Shown one piece after another: positions 1 through 6,254 of a stretch of DNA of 8,077 nt (positions are counted from its first letter, which is position 1; every line of letters starts with the position of its first letter). Made by a program: the position numbers and the translations under genes. The notes under the pieces were generated by a model. The model was not told where the DNA came from and searched no databases. It saw nothing but the letters and a program-made list of their open reading frames with translations. This DNA comes from Flaviramulus sp. (lineage in GTDB: Bacteria; Bacteroidota; Bacteroidia; Flavobacteriales; Flavobacteriaceae): assembly GCA_023255235.1 (NCBI GenBank), contig JALRJA010000077.1, positions 1 to 8,077 on the forward strand, written 5' to 3'.

Positions 1-6
1 TACTAA

Positions 7-867
7 ATGAAAAACCAGCATAACACCCACTTACTTTTACTAACATTAGCAACCTTACTAATTAGCACATCGGGTGCTTTGGGCAAATTCATAGCACTAC
101 CAACACCTGTAATTATATGGTGGCGTTGCATTTTAGGAGCCATTTTTCTATTTGTTTTTTGTAGATATAAAAAACTAGCACTTAAAATAAATTCAAAAAA
201 AGACATTCCAACCATTGTTTTAAGTGCACTCCTTTTAGGCATTCATTGGATAACCTATTTTTACGCCTTAAAATTATCTAATGTAGCATTGGGTATGTTA
301 TCGTTATTTACATTTCCTATAATTACAGCATTTTTAGAACCCTTCTTTACAAAAAGTAAACTAAACCTAGTACACATTGGTTTAGGAATACTTGTTTTAA
401 TAGGTATATACATACTCACTCCAGACTTTAACTTCAAAAACACGCAGGTAAAAGGTATTCTTTTAGGGTTGTTTTCTGCTTTGTGTTACGCTTTGCGTAA
501 CCTCATTTTAAAACGCCATGTATATACCTATAATGGTACGGTGCTTATGCTTTATCAAATTGTTATTTTAGGTATTGTTTTAATTCCCTTTGTATTAACA
601 CTTGGTACAAGCAATATAACAACTCAATATCCTTACATTATTATATTGGCTTTAGTTACAACAGCTATTGGACATTCGTTATTTATTCATTCATTTAAAC
701 ACTTTTCAGTAAGTTCTGCAAGTATTATTGGTAGTGCACAACCTATTTTTGGAATTATAATTGCCTATTTCTTTTTAAATGAAATCCCTAAAGTAAATAC
801 CTTTATAGGCGGTTTTATAATTCTCCTTACGGTATTTATAGAAAGCATACGCTCTAAGAAAGACTAA
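7..867 (+). CDS. EamA-family (DMT superfamily) permease
   Basis: Predicted inner-membrane transporter of 286 residues, the usual size for the ten-helix EamA/RhaT-type drug/metabolite transporters, which consist of two repeated five-helix halves. Hydrophobic segments run through the whole protein, with a polar loop near residues 140-147 separating the halves. The first half carries the WWRCILGA stretch (about residue 38), matching the position where the family has a conserved Arg. The second half ends with the typical 'SSASIIGSAQPIFG...FFLNEIP' pattern (about residues 237-263), including the late Glu. The protein ends in a short basic tail (RSKKD). An in-frame TAA lies directly before the ATG (positions 4-6), so this is the earliest possible start. 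The substrate cannot be read from sequence; family members export amino acids, metabolites or drugs. The next gene is 84 nt downstream on the same strand. The family call is firm, the substrate unknown. Confidence 0.9.
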   Translation: MKNQHNTHLLLLTLATLLISTSGALGKFIALPTPVIIWWRCILGAIFLFVFCRYKKLALKINSKKDIPTIVLSALLLGIHWITYFYALKLSNVALGMLSLFTFPIITAFLEPFFTKSKLNLVHIGLGILVLIGIYILTPDFNFKNTQVKGILLGLFSALCYALRNLILKRHVYTYNGTVLMLYQIVILGIVLIPFVLTLGTSNITTQYPYIIILALVTTAIGHSLFIHSFKHFSVSSASIIGSAQPIFGIIIAYFFLNEIPKVNTFIGGFIILLTVFIESIRSKKD

Positions 868-951
868 TTTTACAAATAAAACCAAAATAGTGTAACAAAT
901 TATTGACTTTCACGTTCTAATAGTCATTCAATCAAAAAAAACACTCAAATC

Positions 952-2052
952 ATGTTAAAGCAATTTTTTATTATTTGCTCAGGGTCAGATACTGATATTT
1001 TAGCACAATGCTCTAAAGGAGAACAAAACAAATATGCAGGAATAGGAGCTACCGTTTTTTTTACAGCAGTTATGGCTTTTATAGCTGCGAGTTATGCACT
1101 TTATACGGTTTTTAATACTCTTTTTACGGCTGTTTTTTTTGGGCTCATTTGGGGATTACTTATTTTTAATCTAGACCGCTATATTGTATCTACCATTAAA
1201 AAAACAGGCAATGTTATAGATGAACTTATACAAGCATTACCAAGAATTATTCTCGCAATTATTATAGCTGTGGTTATATCAAAACCTTTAGAACTTAAAA
1301 TCTTTGAAAAAGAAATAAATCAGGTTCTATTAGAACAAAAAAACGATTTGACTTTGGCTAATAAAACACAAATAGCTTCACAATTTACACCAAAAATCAC
1401 CCTGCTTCAAAACGATATTCTAAGTTTAGAGAACGACATAAAAAGCAAAGAGACAGAAGTAAATGCACTTTACGACACCTATATTGCAGAAGCAGAAGGT
1501 ACTGCCGGAACAAAACTTTTAGGAAAAGGACCTGTTTACAAAGAAAAACGAGAAAAACATGATGCCGCTTTAGCCGAATTGCAACAACTTAAAACACTAA
1601 ACAAAACCAAAATTGATGCTATAGAAACACAAATTTCTAAGCTTCAAGAAGATTATGAAACACAAGTAACAGCTACACAACCCATAATTAGTAATTTTGA
1701 TGGTTTAATGGCACGTGTAAATGCACTAAGTAAATTGCCTTGGTTACCTTCTCTTTTTATTTTTATGTTGTTTTTAGCTATTGAAACGTCTCCAATATTT
1801 GCAAAATTATTATCTCCTAAAGCAGCATACGATTTTAAATTAGACGATCAAGAAACAGCCCTAAAAACAATTGTACTTCAAAATAAAAATCAAAGAGAAG
1901 CCCTGTTAAAAACAGATTATGCCATTAATGATCGTTTGTATAGTGATATAGAAAACGATGAAGAACTATATGCATACAAACGCAAAAAAGCTAGAGAAAT
2001 CATGCAACTGCAAACTGATGCCTTTTATAAACAGCAAAAACATGTTTTGTAA
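952..2052 (+). CDS. DUF4407 membrane protein with long coiled coil
   Basis: Protein of 366 residues matching the DUF4407 family, whose function is unknown. Visible layout: a short N-terminal region with CSGSD (residues 9-13); two adjacent hydrophobic segments at about 30-52 and 56-73; the family-typical FNLDRYIVS motif (72-80); a third hydrophobic segment at about 98-112 followed by SKPLELKIF; a long charged stretch (about 115-245) rich in K, E, Q and L that looks like a coiled coil; a fourth hydrophobic segment around WLPSLFIFMLFLAIETSPIFAKLL (split here only for description: WLPSLFIFML, about 265-274, then FLAIETSPIFAKLL); and a charged C-terminal tail of about 75 residues. The coiled coil between helices 3 and 4 suggests a scaffold, oligomeric assembly or sensor, but that is inference. 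The ATG at 952 gives the family's usual N-terminus. No partner gene nearby points to a role. Confidence 0.85.
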   Translation: MLKQFFIICSGSDTDILAQCSKGEQNKYAGIGATVFFTAVMAFIAASYALYTVFNTLFTAVFFGLIWGLLIFNLDRYIVSTIKKTGNVIDELIQALPRIILAIIIAVVISKPLELKIFEKEINQVLLEQKNDLTLANKTQIASQFTPKITLLQNDILSLENDIKSKETEVNALYDTYIAEAEGTAGTKLLGKGPVYKEKREKHDAALAELQQLKTLNKTKIDAIETQISKLQEDYETQVTATQPIISNFDGLMARVNALSKLPWLPSLFIFMLFLAIETSPIFAKLLSPKAAYDFKLDDQETALKTIVLQNKNQREALLKTDYAINDRLYSDIENDEELYAYKRKKAREIMQLQTDAFYKQQKHVL

Positions 2053-2141
2053 TTAAATAGCTGTTCCCTCTTTTAAGATAATCTGTTTAAACTGCCAACT
2101 TAAAATTACTGTTTTCTTGTGTTTTAGTCTTTAAAAATAGC

Positions 2142-2148
2142 TATCTTG
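2142..2148 (+). promoter_or_regulatory. Possible promoter of the NTF2-like gene
   Basis: TATCTTG (2142-2148) resembles the Bacteroidota -7 element TAnnTTTG with one T missing. A TTG at 2117-2119 lies 22 nt upstream, inside the spacing accepted for the -33 element. It would place a transcript start roughly 20-25 nt before the ATG at 2177. The match is imperfect, so this is only a candidate. Confidence 0.25.
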
Positions 2149-2176
2149 TATAAATTTTTATTCTATTTTGTTAAGC

Positions 2177-2608
2177 ATGAAAAAATTAATTTTAGTCCTG
2201 TTTTTATTAGCAAGTTTAATAACCAACTCACAAAGTGACTATACCCATGACAAGAACGCTATTCTAGAGGTATTAAAAAAACAAACCTCAGCTTGGTCTG
2301 AAAATAATTTAGAAGGTTTTATGGATGGCTATTGGAAAAATGATTCGCTTAAATTCTACGGCTCAAATGGCGTTACATACGGTTGGGAAAACACATTGCA
2401 ACGTTACCAAAAAGCATATCCTTCAAAAGATTATACAGGCACTTTAAACTTTAAAATAATTGCTGTTTCTAAAATTGCTGAAGATGCGTATTATGTTTTA
2501 GGCGAATACCACCTTACACGCCAAGTGGGAAATGCAAAAGGCGGTTTTATGATTATTTTTAAAAAAATAGAAGGTGCATGGAAAATTATTGCCGATACTT
2601 CGTTTTAA
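2177..2608 (+). CDS. Exported NTF2/SnoaL-like (DUF4440-type) protein
   Basis: Small protein of 143 residues. The first 20 residues (MKKLILVLFLLASLITNSQS) form a clear Sec signal peptide: two lysines, a leucine-rich core and a likely cut near residues 18-20. There is no cysteine at the cut site, so it is not a lipoprotein; the protein should be periplasmic or secreted. The mature part fits the cone-shaped NTF2-like fold: an N-terminal helix with 'ILEVLKKQTSAWSENNLEGFMDGY', described as ILEVLKKQTSAW then SENNLEGFMDGY, a 'YGWENTLQRYQKAYP' helix, and C-terminal strands ending in KIEGAWKIIADTSF, the usual DUF4440/SnoaL ending (W-K-I-I-D-x-S). The family covers enzymes and binding proteins, so function cannot be assigned. 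The ATG at 2177 is chosen over an in-frame TTG at 2168 because it puts the signal peptide at the exact N-terminus. It converges on the PhnA-family gene with a 9-nt gap. Confidence 0.8.
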   Translation: MKKLILVLFLLASLITNSQSDYTHDKNAILEVLKKQTSAWSENNLEGFMDGYWKNDSLKFYGSNGVTYGWENTLQRYQKAYPSKDYTGTLNFKIIAVSKIAEDAYYVLGEYHLTRQVGNAKGGFMIIFKKIEGAWKIIADTSF

Positions 2609-2617
2609 AGAACCCCA

Positions 2618-3196
2618 TTAAATTTTCTTCACATAATTTGTTATTATAACTAATTGTTGAGTTCCTACTTTACCTTCAATATATTTTTCGTTTTCATGGT
2701 CAAGCCTAATATTTTTAATTGTAGTGCCTTGTTTGGCAACCATACTTGATCCTTTAACTTTTAAGTCTTTTATTAAGATAATAGTGTCTCCAGATTGTAA
2801 CTCAACACCATTTGCATCTCTGTGATTTATTTTATTTACAGTATCTTCATGTTCTCCAGTAGCTCTTGCTAATGCTAAGGCTTCTTCATTTAAATACATC
2901 ATGTCTAATAAATCTTTAGGCCAAGCTTCGTGGCGTAATCGTTGAAGCATTCTCCAAGCCATTATTTGAACTGCTTCATGCTCACTCCACATACTATCAT
3001 TTAAACAACGCCAATGGTTTGCATCCATTGTTTCAACACCTTCAATTTGTTGCAAACAGGTTTTACAAACCAATAAGCTATTTGCTACATTTTCATTTAC
3101 CGATGGCGGAATAGTATATTGCTTTAAATTATCATCAGATTTACATAATTCACAAGTTGAATTACTTCGTGATTTTAGTGTTTGTAAAATGCTCAT
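2618..3196 (-). CDS. PhnA/YjdM-family zinc-ribbon protein
   Basis: Protein of 192 residues with the two hallmarks of the PhnA (now YjdM) family. The N-terminus holds a zinc-ribbon with two CxxC pairs (C15/C18 and C44/C47). The C-terminus holds the PhnA domain: DANGVELQSGDTIILIKDL, then KVKGSSMVAKQGTTIKNIRL, closely like the E. coli protein's DLKVKGSS and GTKVKNIRL. E. coli YjdM is about 111 residues; the extra length here is a Trp/His-rich middle segment (about 55-120, with NHWRCLNDSMW and QIMAWRMLQRLRHEAWP), which I recall from Bacteroidota homologues. Despite the historical name, the family is not part of the phosphonate C-P lyase pathway and its molecular role is unknown; cytoplasmic. It is the last gene of the minus-strand series, 44 nt after the mmcQ-like gene, with its own possible promoter in that gap. 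Confidence 0.85.
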   Translation of the reverse strand: MSILQTLKSRSNSTCELCKSDDNLKQYTIPPSVNENVANSLLVCKTCLQQIEGVETMDANHWRCLNDSMWSEHEAVQIMAWRMLQRLRHEAWPKDLLDMMYLNEEALALARATGEHEDTVNKINHRDANGVELQSGDTIILIKDLKVKGSSMVAKQGTTIKNIRLDHENEKYIEGKVGTQQLVIITNYVKKI

Positions 3197-3228
3197 TAAC
3201 CTTTTTTAATGCGTGAATAATTATAACA

Positions 3229-3236
3229 CAAACATA
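3229..3236 (-). promoter_or_regulatory. Possible promoter -7 element before PhnA-family gene
   Basis: Read on the minus strand, this is TATGTTTG, a full match to the Bacteroidota TAnnTTTG -7 consensus, 32 nt before the ATG of the PhnA-family gene. No TTG/TTTG sits at the expected -33 distance, which falls inside the end of the mmcQ-like gene. The element also lies in a small perfect inverted repeat (AACAC, 7-nt loop, GTGTT). An internal promoter is plausible but unproven. Confidence 0.3.
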
Positions 3237-3240
3237 GTGT

Positions 3241-3603
3241 TTATTGAAGTGACTCTCTCATTTTTTTGGTCATTCCTTTTATAACCATTTCATAAGAGTG
3301 GTTTATTAATTCTAGGATGAATTGAGGTTTTAATTCATTTTTATAAATATCAACTGTATTCCAATGGGTATTGTGTACATAAGGACCTGGATAAATGCTT
3401 TCATAGGTTTCTCTTAATTCTACAGTATAATTAGGGTCACATTTTAAGGTAAGTGTTGCTTCTCCTTTTTCCCATTTATCTAATGGAGCCAATAAAAACA
3501 TTTTGTTAAGTACTTTAAAAACCAAGGTGTTTTCATCAAAAGGAAAGCTTTCGGTAGCAGCTTTTTTAGCTAGACAATATGCTCTAATTTGCTCAATGTT
3601 CAT
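3241..3603 (-). CDS. MmcQ/YjbR-family protein
   Basis: Compact cytoplasmic protein of 120 residues, the normal length for the MmcQ/YjbR family, which has a CyaY-like fold and is often annotated as DNA-binding. Typical family stretches are visible: an N-terminal helix with the cysteine of AYCLAKK (residues 8-14), FPFDENTLVFKV (20-31), the FLLAPLD strand (36-42), the LKCDP turn (53-57), PGPYVHNTHWNTV (72-84) and a C-terminal helix ending LINHSYEMVIKGM. These match the classic 'PFG...vfkv..K.fa', 'lK..p' and 'pg.hmnk.hW.tv' pattern. Biochemical role is not established for most members. The ATG lies 1 nt after the stop of the cyclase-family gene (TAA-C-ATG on the minus strand), so it is probably co-translated with it. 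Confidence 0.88.
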   Translation of the reverse strand: MNIEQIRAYCLAKKAATESFPFDENTLVFKVLNKMFLLAPLDKWEKGEATLTLKCDPNYTVELRETYESIYPGPYVHNTHWNTVDIYKNELKPQFILELINHSYEMVIKGMTKKMRESLQ

Positions 3604-3604
3604 G

Positions 3605-4354
3605 TTAAATTATTTTATATAATATGGGTTTACTTGGAGTAGCATCATTTTCAAATGGGGCAATTTGTATATTAATAAAATAGGCACCGTCTTCAACATC
3701 ATTTGGTACATAAATAAATTCTGTAATTGTAGCATCAAATCGTATTGTTCCTTTCGTATTCCAAAAAGCATTGTGTGCTAGAAGTTGGCAGTCATCTTTT
3801 TCTTTATCAACACTTGGCAAATCAATTAATAAATGTTTTACTTCTTTTTCTCTCAAATAAACGGCGGCTTCTTTTAATAAATATGGCGGGTTTGTATTAG
3901 AGTATTGCTTAGACAATTTGTCTTTGGTATTAGGTATTGTTCTAATAACAAGAGCGTCTCTTTTTTTATTTCCTAATGCAAATTGAATTTGCTTTTTAGA
4001 AATGACCAAATCGCCTTCTAAATATTCTGGAGCTACTGTTATGACTTCTGCTAAAAAGAAAAATTGCTTTAAGTTTTTATTTATAGAATGTACTTGTTCT
4101 GTTATATGACCCACACACTCTGTATGTGTGCCATGAGCATGTGGATTAAAGTAAATATTATTAAAATTTACACAAGCTCCATCTTTTACTGTTGCTACCC
4201 ATTTACCACTACTTTCTGGTTTTATAACAGGCGGATTTACATACCAAGCATTTACATTATTTTTTGAAGCTCGTATAGGTATTGATATATCTATAGGTTT
4301 TGATAAATCAATTTTAAGCTTTTTAGAATTGTATTGAATTGTTGTTATTAGCAT
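3605..4354 (-). CDS. Cyclase-family (KynB-like) metal-dependent hydrolase
   Basis: Protein of 249 residues in the 'putative cyclase' family (PF04199 type), which includes bacterial kynurenine formamidase. Visible landmarks: N-terminal DLSKPIDISIPI (16-27); the metal-site region PHAHGTHTECVGH (71-83); LIDLPSVDKEKDD (about residue 177 on); LLAHNAFW with the later His; and TITEFIYVP holding the C-terminal Glu. The core motif differs from the textbook HxGTHxDxPxH: the first His position is Ala73 (with His72 and His74 on either side), Asp is Glu79 and Pro is Val81, while H77 and H83 are kept. I recall similar GTHTECVGH versions in other Bacteroidota, so this may be a subfamily rather than a mutation. 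The substrate is unknown; no kynurenine-pathway gene is nearby, so I do not call it KynB. The start overlaps the hemW stop by 7 nt, indicating coupling. Confidence 0.85.
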   Translation of the reverse strand: MLITTIQYNSKKLKIDLSKPIDISIPIRASKNNVNAWYVNPPVIKPESSGKWVATVKDGACVNFNNIYFNPHAHGTHTECVGHITEQVHSINKNLKQFFFLAEVITVAPEYLEGDLVISKKQIQFALGNKKRDALVIRTIPNTKDKLSKQYSNTNPPYLLKEAAVYLREKEVKHLLIDLPSVDKEKDDCQLLAHNAFWNTKGTIRFDATITEFIYVPNDVEDGAYFINIQIAPFENDATPSKPILYKII

Positions 4355-5499
4355 AAATTAATTTTAAATAGACTGGAAGCGATACCATCACTTAAAAATT
4401 TTCCCTTTTTGGTGGTTTTAAGTTTGCCATCATCAATATACAATAATTGTTGTAAAATATACTTTTCAGATTGTTCTAAAAGATATTTTTTATAGTTTTC
4501 TCCAAAATTTTTGGCAACTCGTTCTATTGAAACGCCCCAAATAGTTCGCAAACCGGTCATTATATATTCATTATACTTATCGGTTGTAGAAAGTGTTTCG
4601 CTCTCTATTGGCAATATATTTTGTTGAATAGATTTTATATATGTTGAATTGTTTCTAACATTCCAACTACGCTGTTCACCATTAAACGAATGGGCAGATG
4701 GACCAATACCTAAATAGGGTTTTCCTTGCCAATATGCCGAATTATTTTTACTAAAATAGCCCGATTTACCAAAGTTTGATAATTCGTAATGTATAAAACC
4801 GGCACTTTCAAGTTTGTCAATTAAAATATAAAATTGTTGTTGAGCTACTGCATCATCTACATTTTTTATAAGCCCTTTTTTTATAAAGGATTCTAAAGCT
4901 GTTTTGGGTTCTACCGTTAAAGCATAACTTGAAATATGCCTAATATTGTAAGACAATGCTATTTCAATATTTTCTATCCAACTTGTATTTGATGCATTAG
5001 GGATTCCATAAATTAAATCAATTGAAACATTATCAAAATGTTGTGTTGCTTCTTTTAAACAGGCTTTAGCTTGATTGGCATTGTGTGCCCTATTCATGAG
5101 TTTTAAATCGGTTTCAAAAAAAGATTGCACGCCTATTGAAAGTCTATTAATGCCAATGCTTTTGTAGTCTTCAAAAATAGTTTTTGATTCCTTTTTAACA
5201 GATACCAAATCATCAGGGTTTGCTTCTAAAGTAATTTCTGGTGTTTCTATAAGCTTATAATTTGCATCGATTTTGGAAATTAAAAATTGCAATTCTGTTA
5301 TAGACAATAATGAGGGTGTTCCGCCTCCAAAATAAATAGTTTCAATGGCTGTGTTTTGTAATTCATCTTTTCGTAATTCTAATTCTCTAGCTAAAGCTTC
5401 AAGAAGGGCATCTTTCTTTTTTAATGAAGTTGAAAAGTGAAAATCGCAATAAAAACAAGCTTGCTTACAAAATGGAATATGTATGTAAATGCCACTCAT
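4348..5499 (-). CDS. hemW: Radical SAM haem chaperone HemW
   Basis: Protein of 383 residues, close to the E. coli HemW length (378). The N-terminus YIHIPFCKQACFYCDF (residues 5-20) carries the radical SAM CxxxCxxC cluster at C11, C15 and C18. The next residues are Asp-Phe, so the extra cysteine of true coproporphyrinogen dehydrogenase (HemN, CxxxCxxCxC) is missing; this supports the haem-chaperone HemW. Other HemW landmarks are YFGGGTPSLL (SAM-binding glycine motif), LEANPDD, NRLSIGVQSF, DLIYGIP, ISSYALTVEP and AYWQGKPYLGIGPSAHSF. HemW binds haem and delivers it to membrane respiratory enzymes; it is often misannotated as an oxygen-independent coproporphyrinogen III oxidase. The gene lies 117 nt after ruvC, has a weak promoter candidate in that gap, and overlaps the downstream cyclase gene by 7 nt. 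Confidence 0.93.
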   Translation of the reverse strand: MSGIYIHIPFCKQACFYCDFHFSTSLKKKDALLEALARELELRKDELQNTAIETIYFGGGTPSLLSITELQFLISKIDANYKLIETPEITLEANPDDLVSVKKESKTIFEDYKSIGINRLSIGVQSFFETDLKLMNRAHNANQAKACLKEATQHFDNVSIDLIYGIPNASNTSWIENIEIALSYNIRHISSYALTVEPKTALESFIKKGLIKNVDDAVAQQQFYILIDKLESAGFIHYELSNFGKSGYFSKNNSAYWQGKPYLGIGPSAHSFNGEQRSWNVRNNSTYIKSIQQNILPIESETLSTTDKYNEYIMTGLRTIWGVSIERVAKNFGENYKKYLLEQSEKYILQQLLYIDDGKLKTTKKGKFLSDGIASSLFKINLC

Positions 5500-5568
5500 T
5501 TAAAAGGCGATTTTATACTTGTTGTTGTAGCTTTCAATTTTAAATTCTTATAGTTTTGTATGACTTAA

Positions 5569-5597
5569 GAAACGTAAAAACGTTATTTTTAATCAAA
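5569..5597 (-). promoter_or_regulatory. Candidate hemW promoter
   Basis: On the minus strand, TTTG (5594-5597) is followed after 17 nt by TACGTTTC (5569-5576), which matches the Bacteroidota TAnnTTTG element in seven of eight positions. It lies about 70 nt before the hemW ATG in the ruvC-hemW gap. The same place holds a short perfect stem-loop (AACGT, 4-nt loop, ACGTT; 5571-5584), too small to be a convincing terminator for ruvC. If real, this promoter would serve hemW, the cyclase and mmcQ-like genes. Confidence 0.28.
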
Positions 5598-5616
5598 TGA
5601 TGCGAAAATTACACTT

Positions 5617-6168
5617 TTAGCCTATTTTTTTCGGGTTTTGTTTTACAAAAGCATCCCATCCAGAATAGCTTTTACCAATATTAACTTTACCTGAGTTATA
5701 AAAATGACAAACAGCAGCAGCCAAACCATCAGTAGCATCGAGGTTTTTTGGTAAGGTTTTAAGTTGTAGTAAGCTTTGAAGCATTTTAGCAACTTGTTCT
5801 TTGCTGGCGTTTCCGTTTCCTGTAATAGCCATTTTAATTTTTTTGGGTAAATACTCTGTAATTGGTATTTCTCTACTTAAACCTGCTGCCATAGCAACAC
5901 CTTGAGCTCTTCCTAATTTTAGCATACTTTGCACATTTTTACCATAAAAAGGAGCTTCAATGGCAATTTCATCTGGGTTGTGTGTATCAATAAGTTCTAT
6001 TGTACGTTCAAAAATAAGTTTTAGTTTTAAATAATGACTTTCATATTTTTTTAAATCTAATTCATTTAGTTGAACAAATTGCATGGTTTTTCCAACTACT
6101 TTTATAAGTCCGAAACCCATAATGGTTGTACCTGGGTCAATTCCTAAAATTATTTTTTCTTTAGTCAT
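5617..6168 (-). CDS. ruvC: Crossover junction endodeoxyribonuclease RuvC
   Basis: Holliday-junction resolvase of 183 residues that nicks paired strands of the four-way junction in the RuvABC recombination-repair pathway; acts as a dimer with Mg2+ in the cytoplasm. The RNase H-like fold and all four acidic catalytic positions are present: D11 in LGIDPGTT, E71 in [11 protein letters not shown], and D144 and D147 in [14 protein letters not shown]. Their spacing (60, 73, 3) closely follows E. coli D7, E66, D138 and D141. The family signatures LKLGRAQG (83-90) and [12 protein letters not shown] (115-126), which contact DNA, are intact. The ATG at 6168 gives the usual N-terminus. It sits 86 nt after the LacI-type gene on the same strand; ruvA and ruvB are not in this window. 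Confidence 0.97.
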   Translation of the reverse strand: MTKEKIILGIDPGTTIMGFGLIKVVGKTMQFVQLNELDLKKYESHYLKLKLIFERTIELIDTHNPDEIAIEAPFYGKNVQSMLKLGRAQGVAMAAGLSREIPITEYLPKKIKMAITGNGNASKEQVAKMLQSLLQLKTLPKNLDATDGLAAAVCHFYNSGKVNIGKSYSGWDAFVKQNPKKIG

Positions 6169-6185
6169 TTTGTTTTTAAAGCCAC

Positions 6186-6211
6186 TAACAACTTAAACGC
6201 TGTGGTTGTTA
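6186..6211. other. Small inverted repeat between lacI-type gene and ruvC
   Basis: A perfect 7-bp inverted repeat (TAACAAC, 12-nt loop, GTTGTTA) lies between the end of the regulator gene and ruvC. CCAC (6182-6185) and GTGG (6202-6205) offer a competing pairing. On the minus strand no run of T follows, so it does not look like a standard intrinsic terminator. It could be a weak RNA hairpin in the ruvC leader, or chance. Confidence 0.2.
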
Positions 6212-6254
6212 TTAAAAGCGGGTGTTGTGCCAAAACAAAGTTTAGATTATATTT

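Noticed and set aside
3..443. Minus-strand open frames opposite the permease gene (3-242 and 261-443)
   Set aside because: They lie antisense inside a well-supported membrane protein gene, and their translations show no recognisable family pattern.
904..926. Inverted repeat TGACT/AGTCA upstream of the DUF4407 gene as an operator
   Set aside because: Only 5 bp with a 13-nt spacer and mismatched flanks; expected by chance in AT-rich DNA. I also found no convincing TAnnTTTG element in this 84-nt gap.
2168..2176. TTG start for the NTF2-like protein
   Set aside because: It would add only three residues before a perfect signal-peptide start at the ATG of 2177.
2618..3196. Phosphonoacetate hydrolase or phosphonate-use gene
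   Set aside because: The shared name PhnA is historical; this zinc-ribbon family is unrelated to the hydrolase, and no phosphonate genes are nearby.
4348..5499. Coproporphyrinogen III dehydrogenase (HemN)
   Set aside because: The cluster motif is CxxxCxxC followed by Asp-Phe without the additional cysteine of HemN, and the length fits HemW.
5571..5584. Intrinsic terminator after ruvC
   Set aside because: The stem is only 5 bp (AACGT/ACGTT) with few G-C pairs and no proper T-run on the minus strand.
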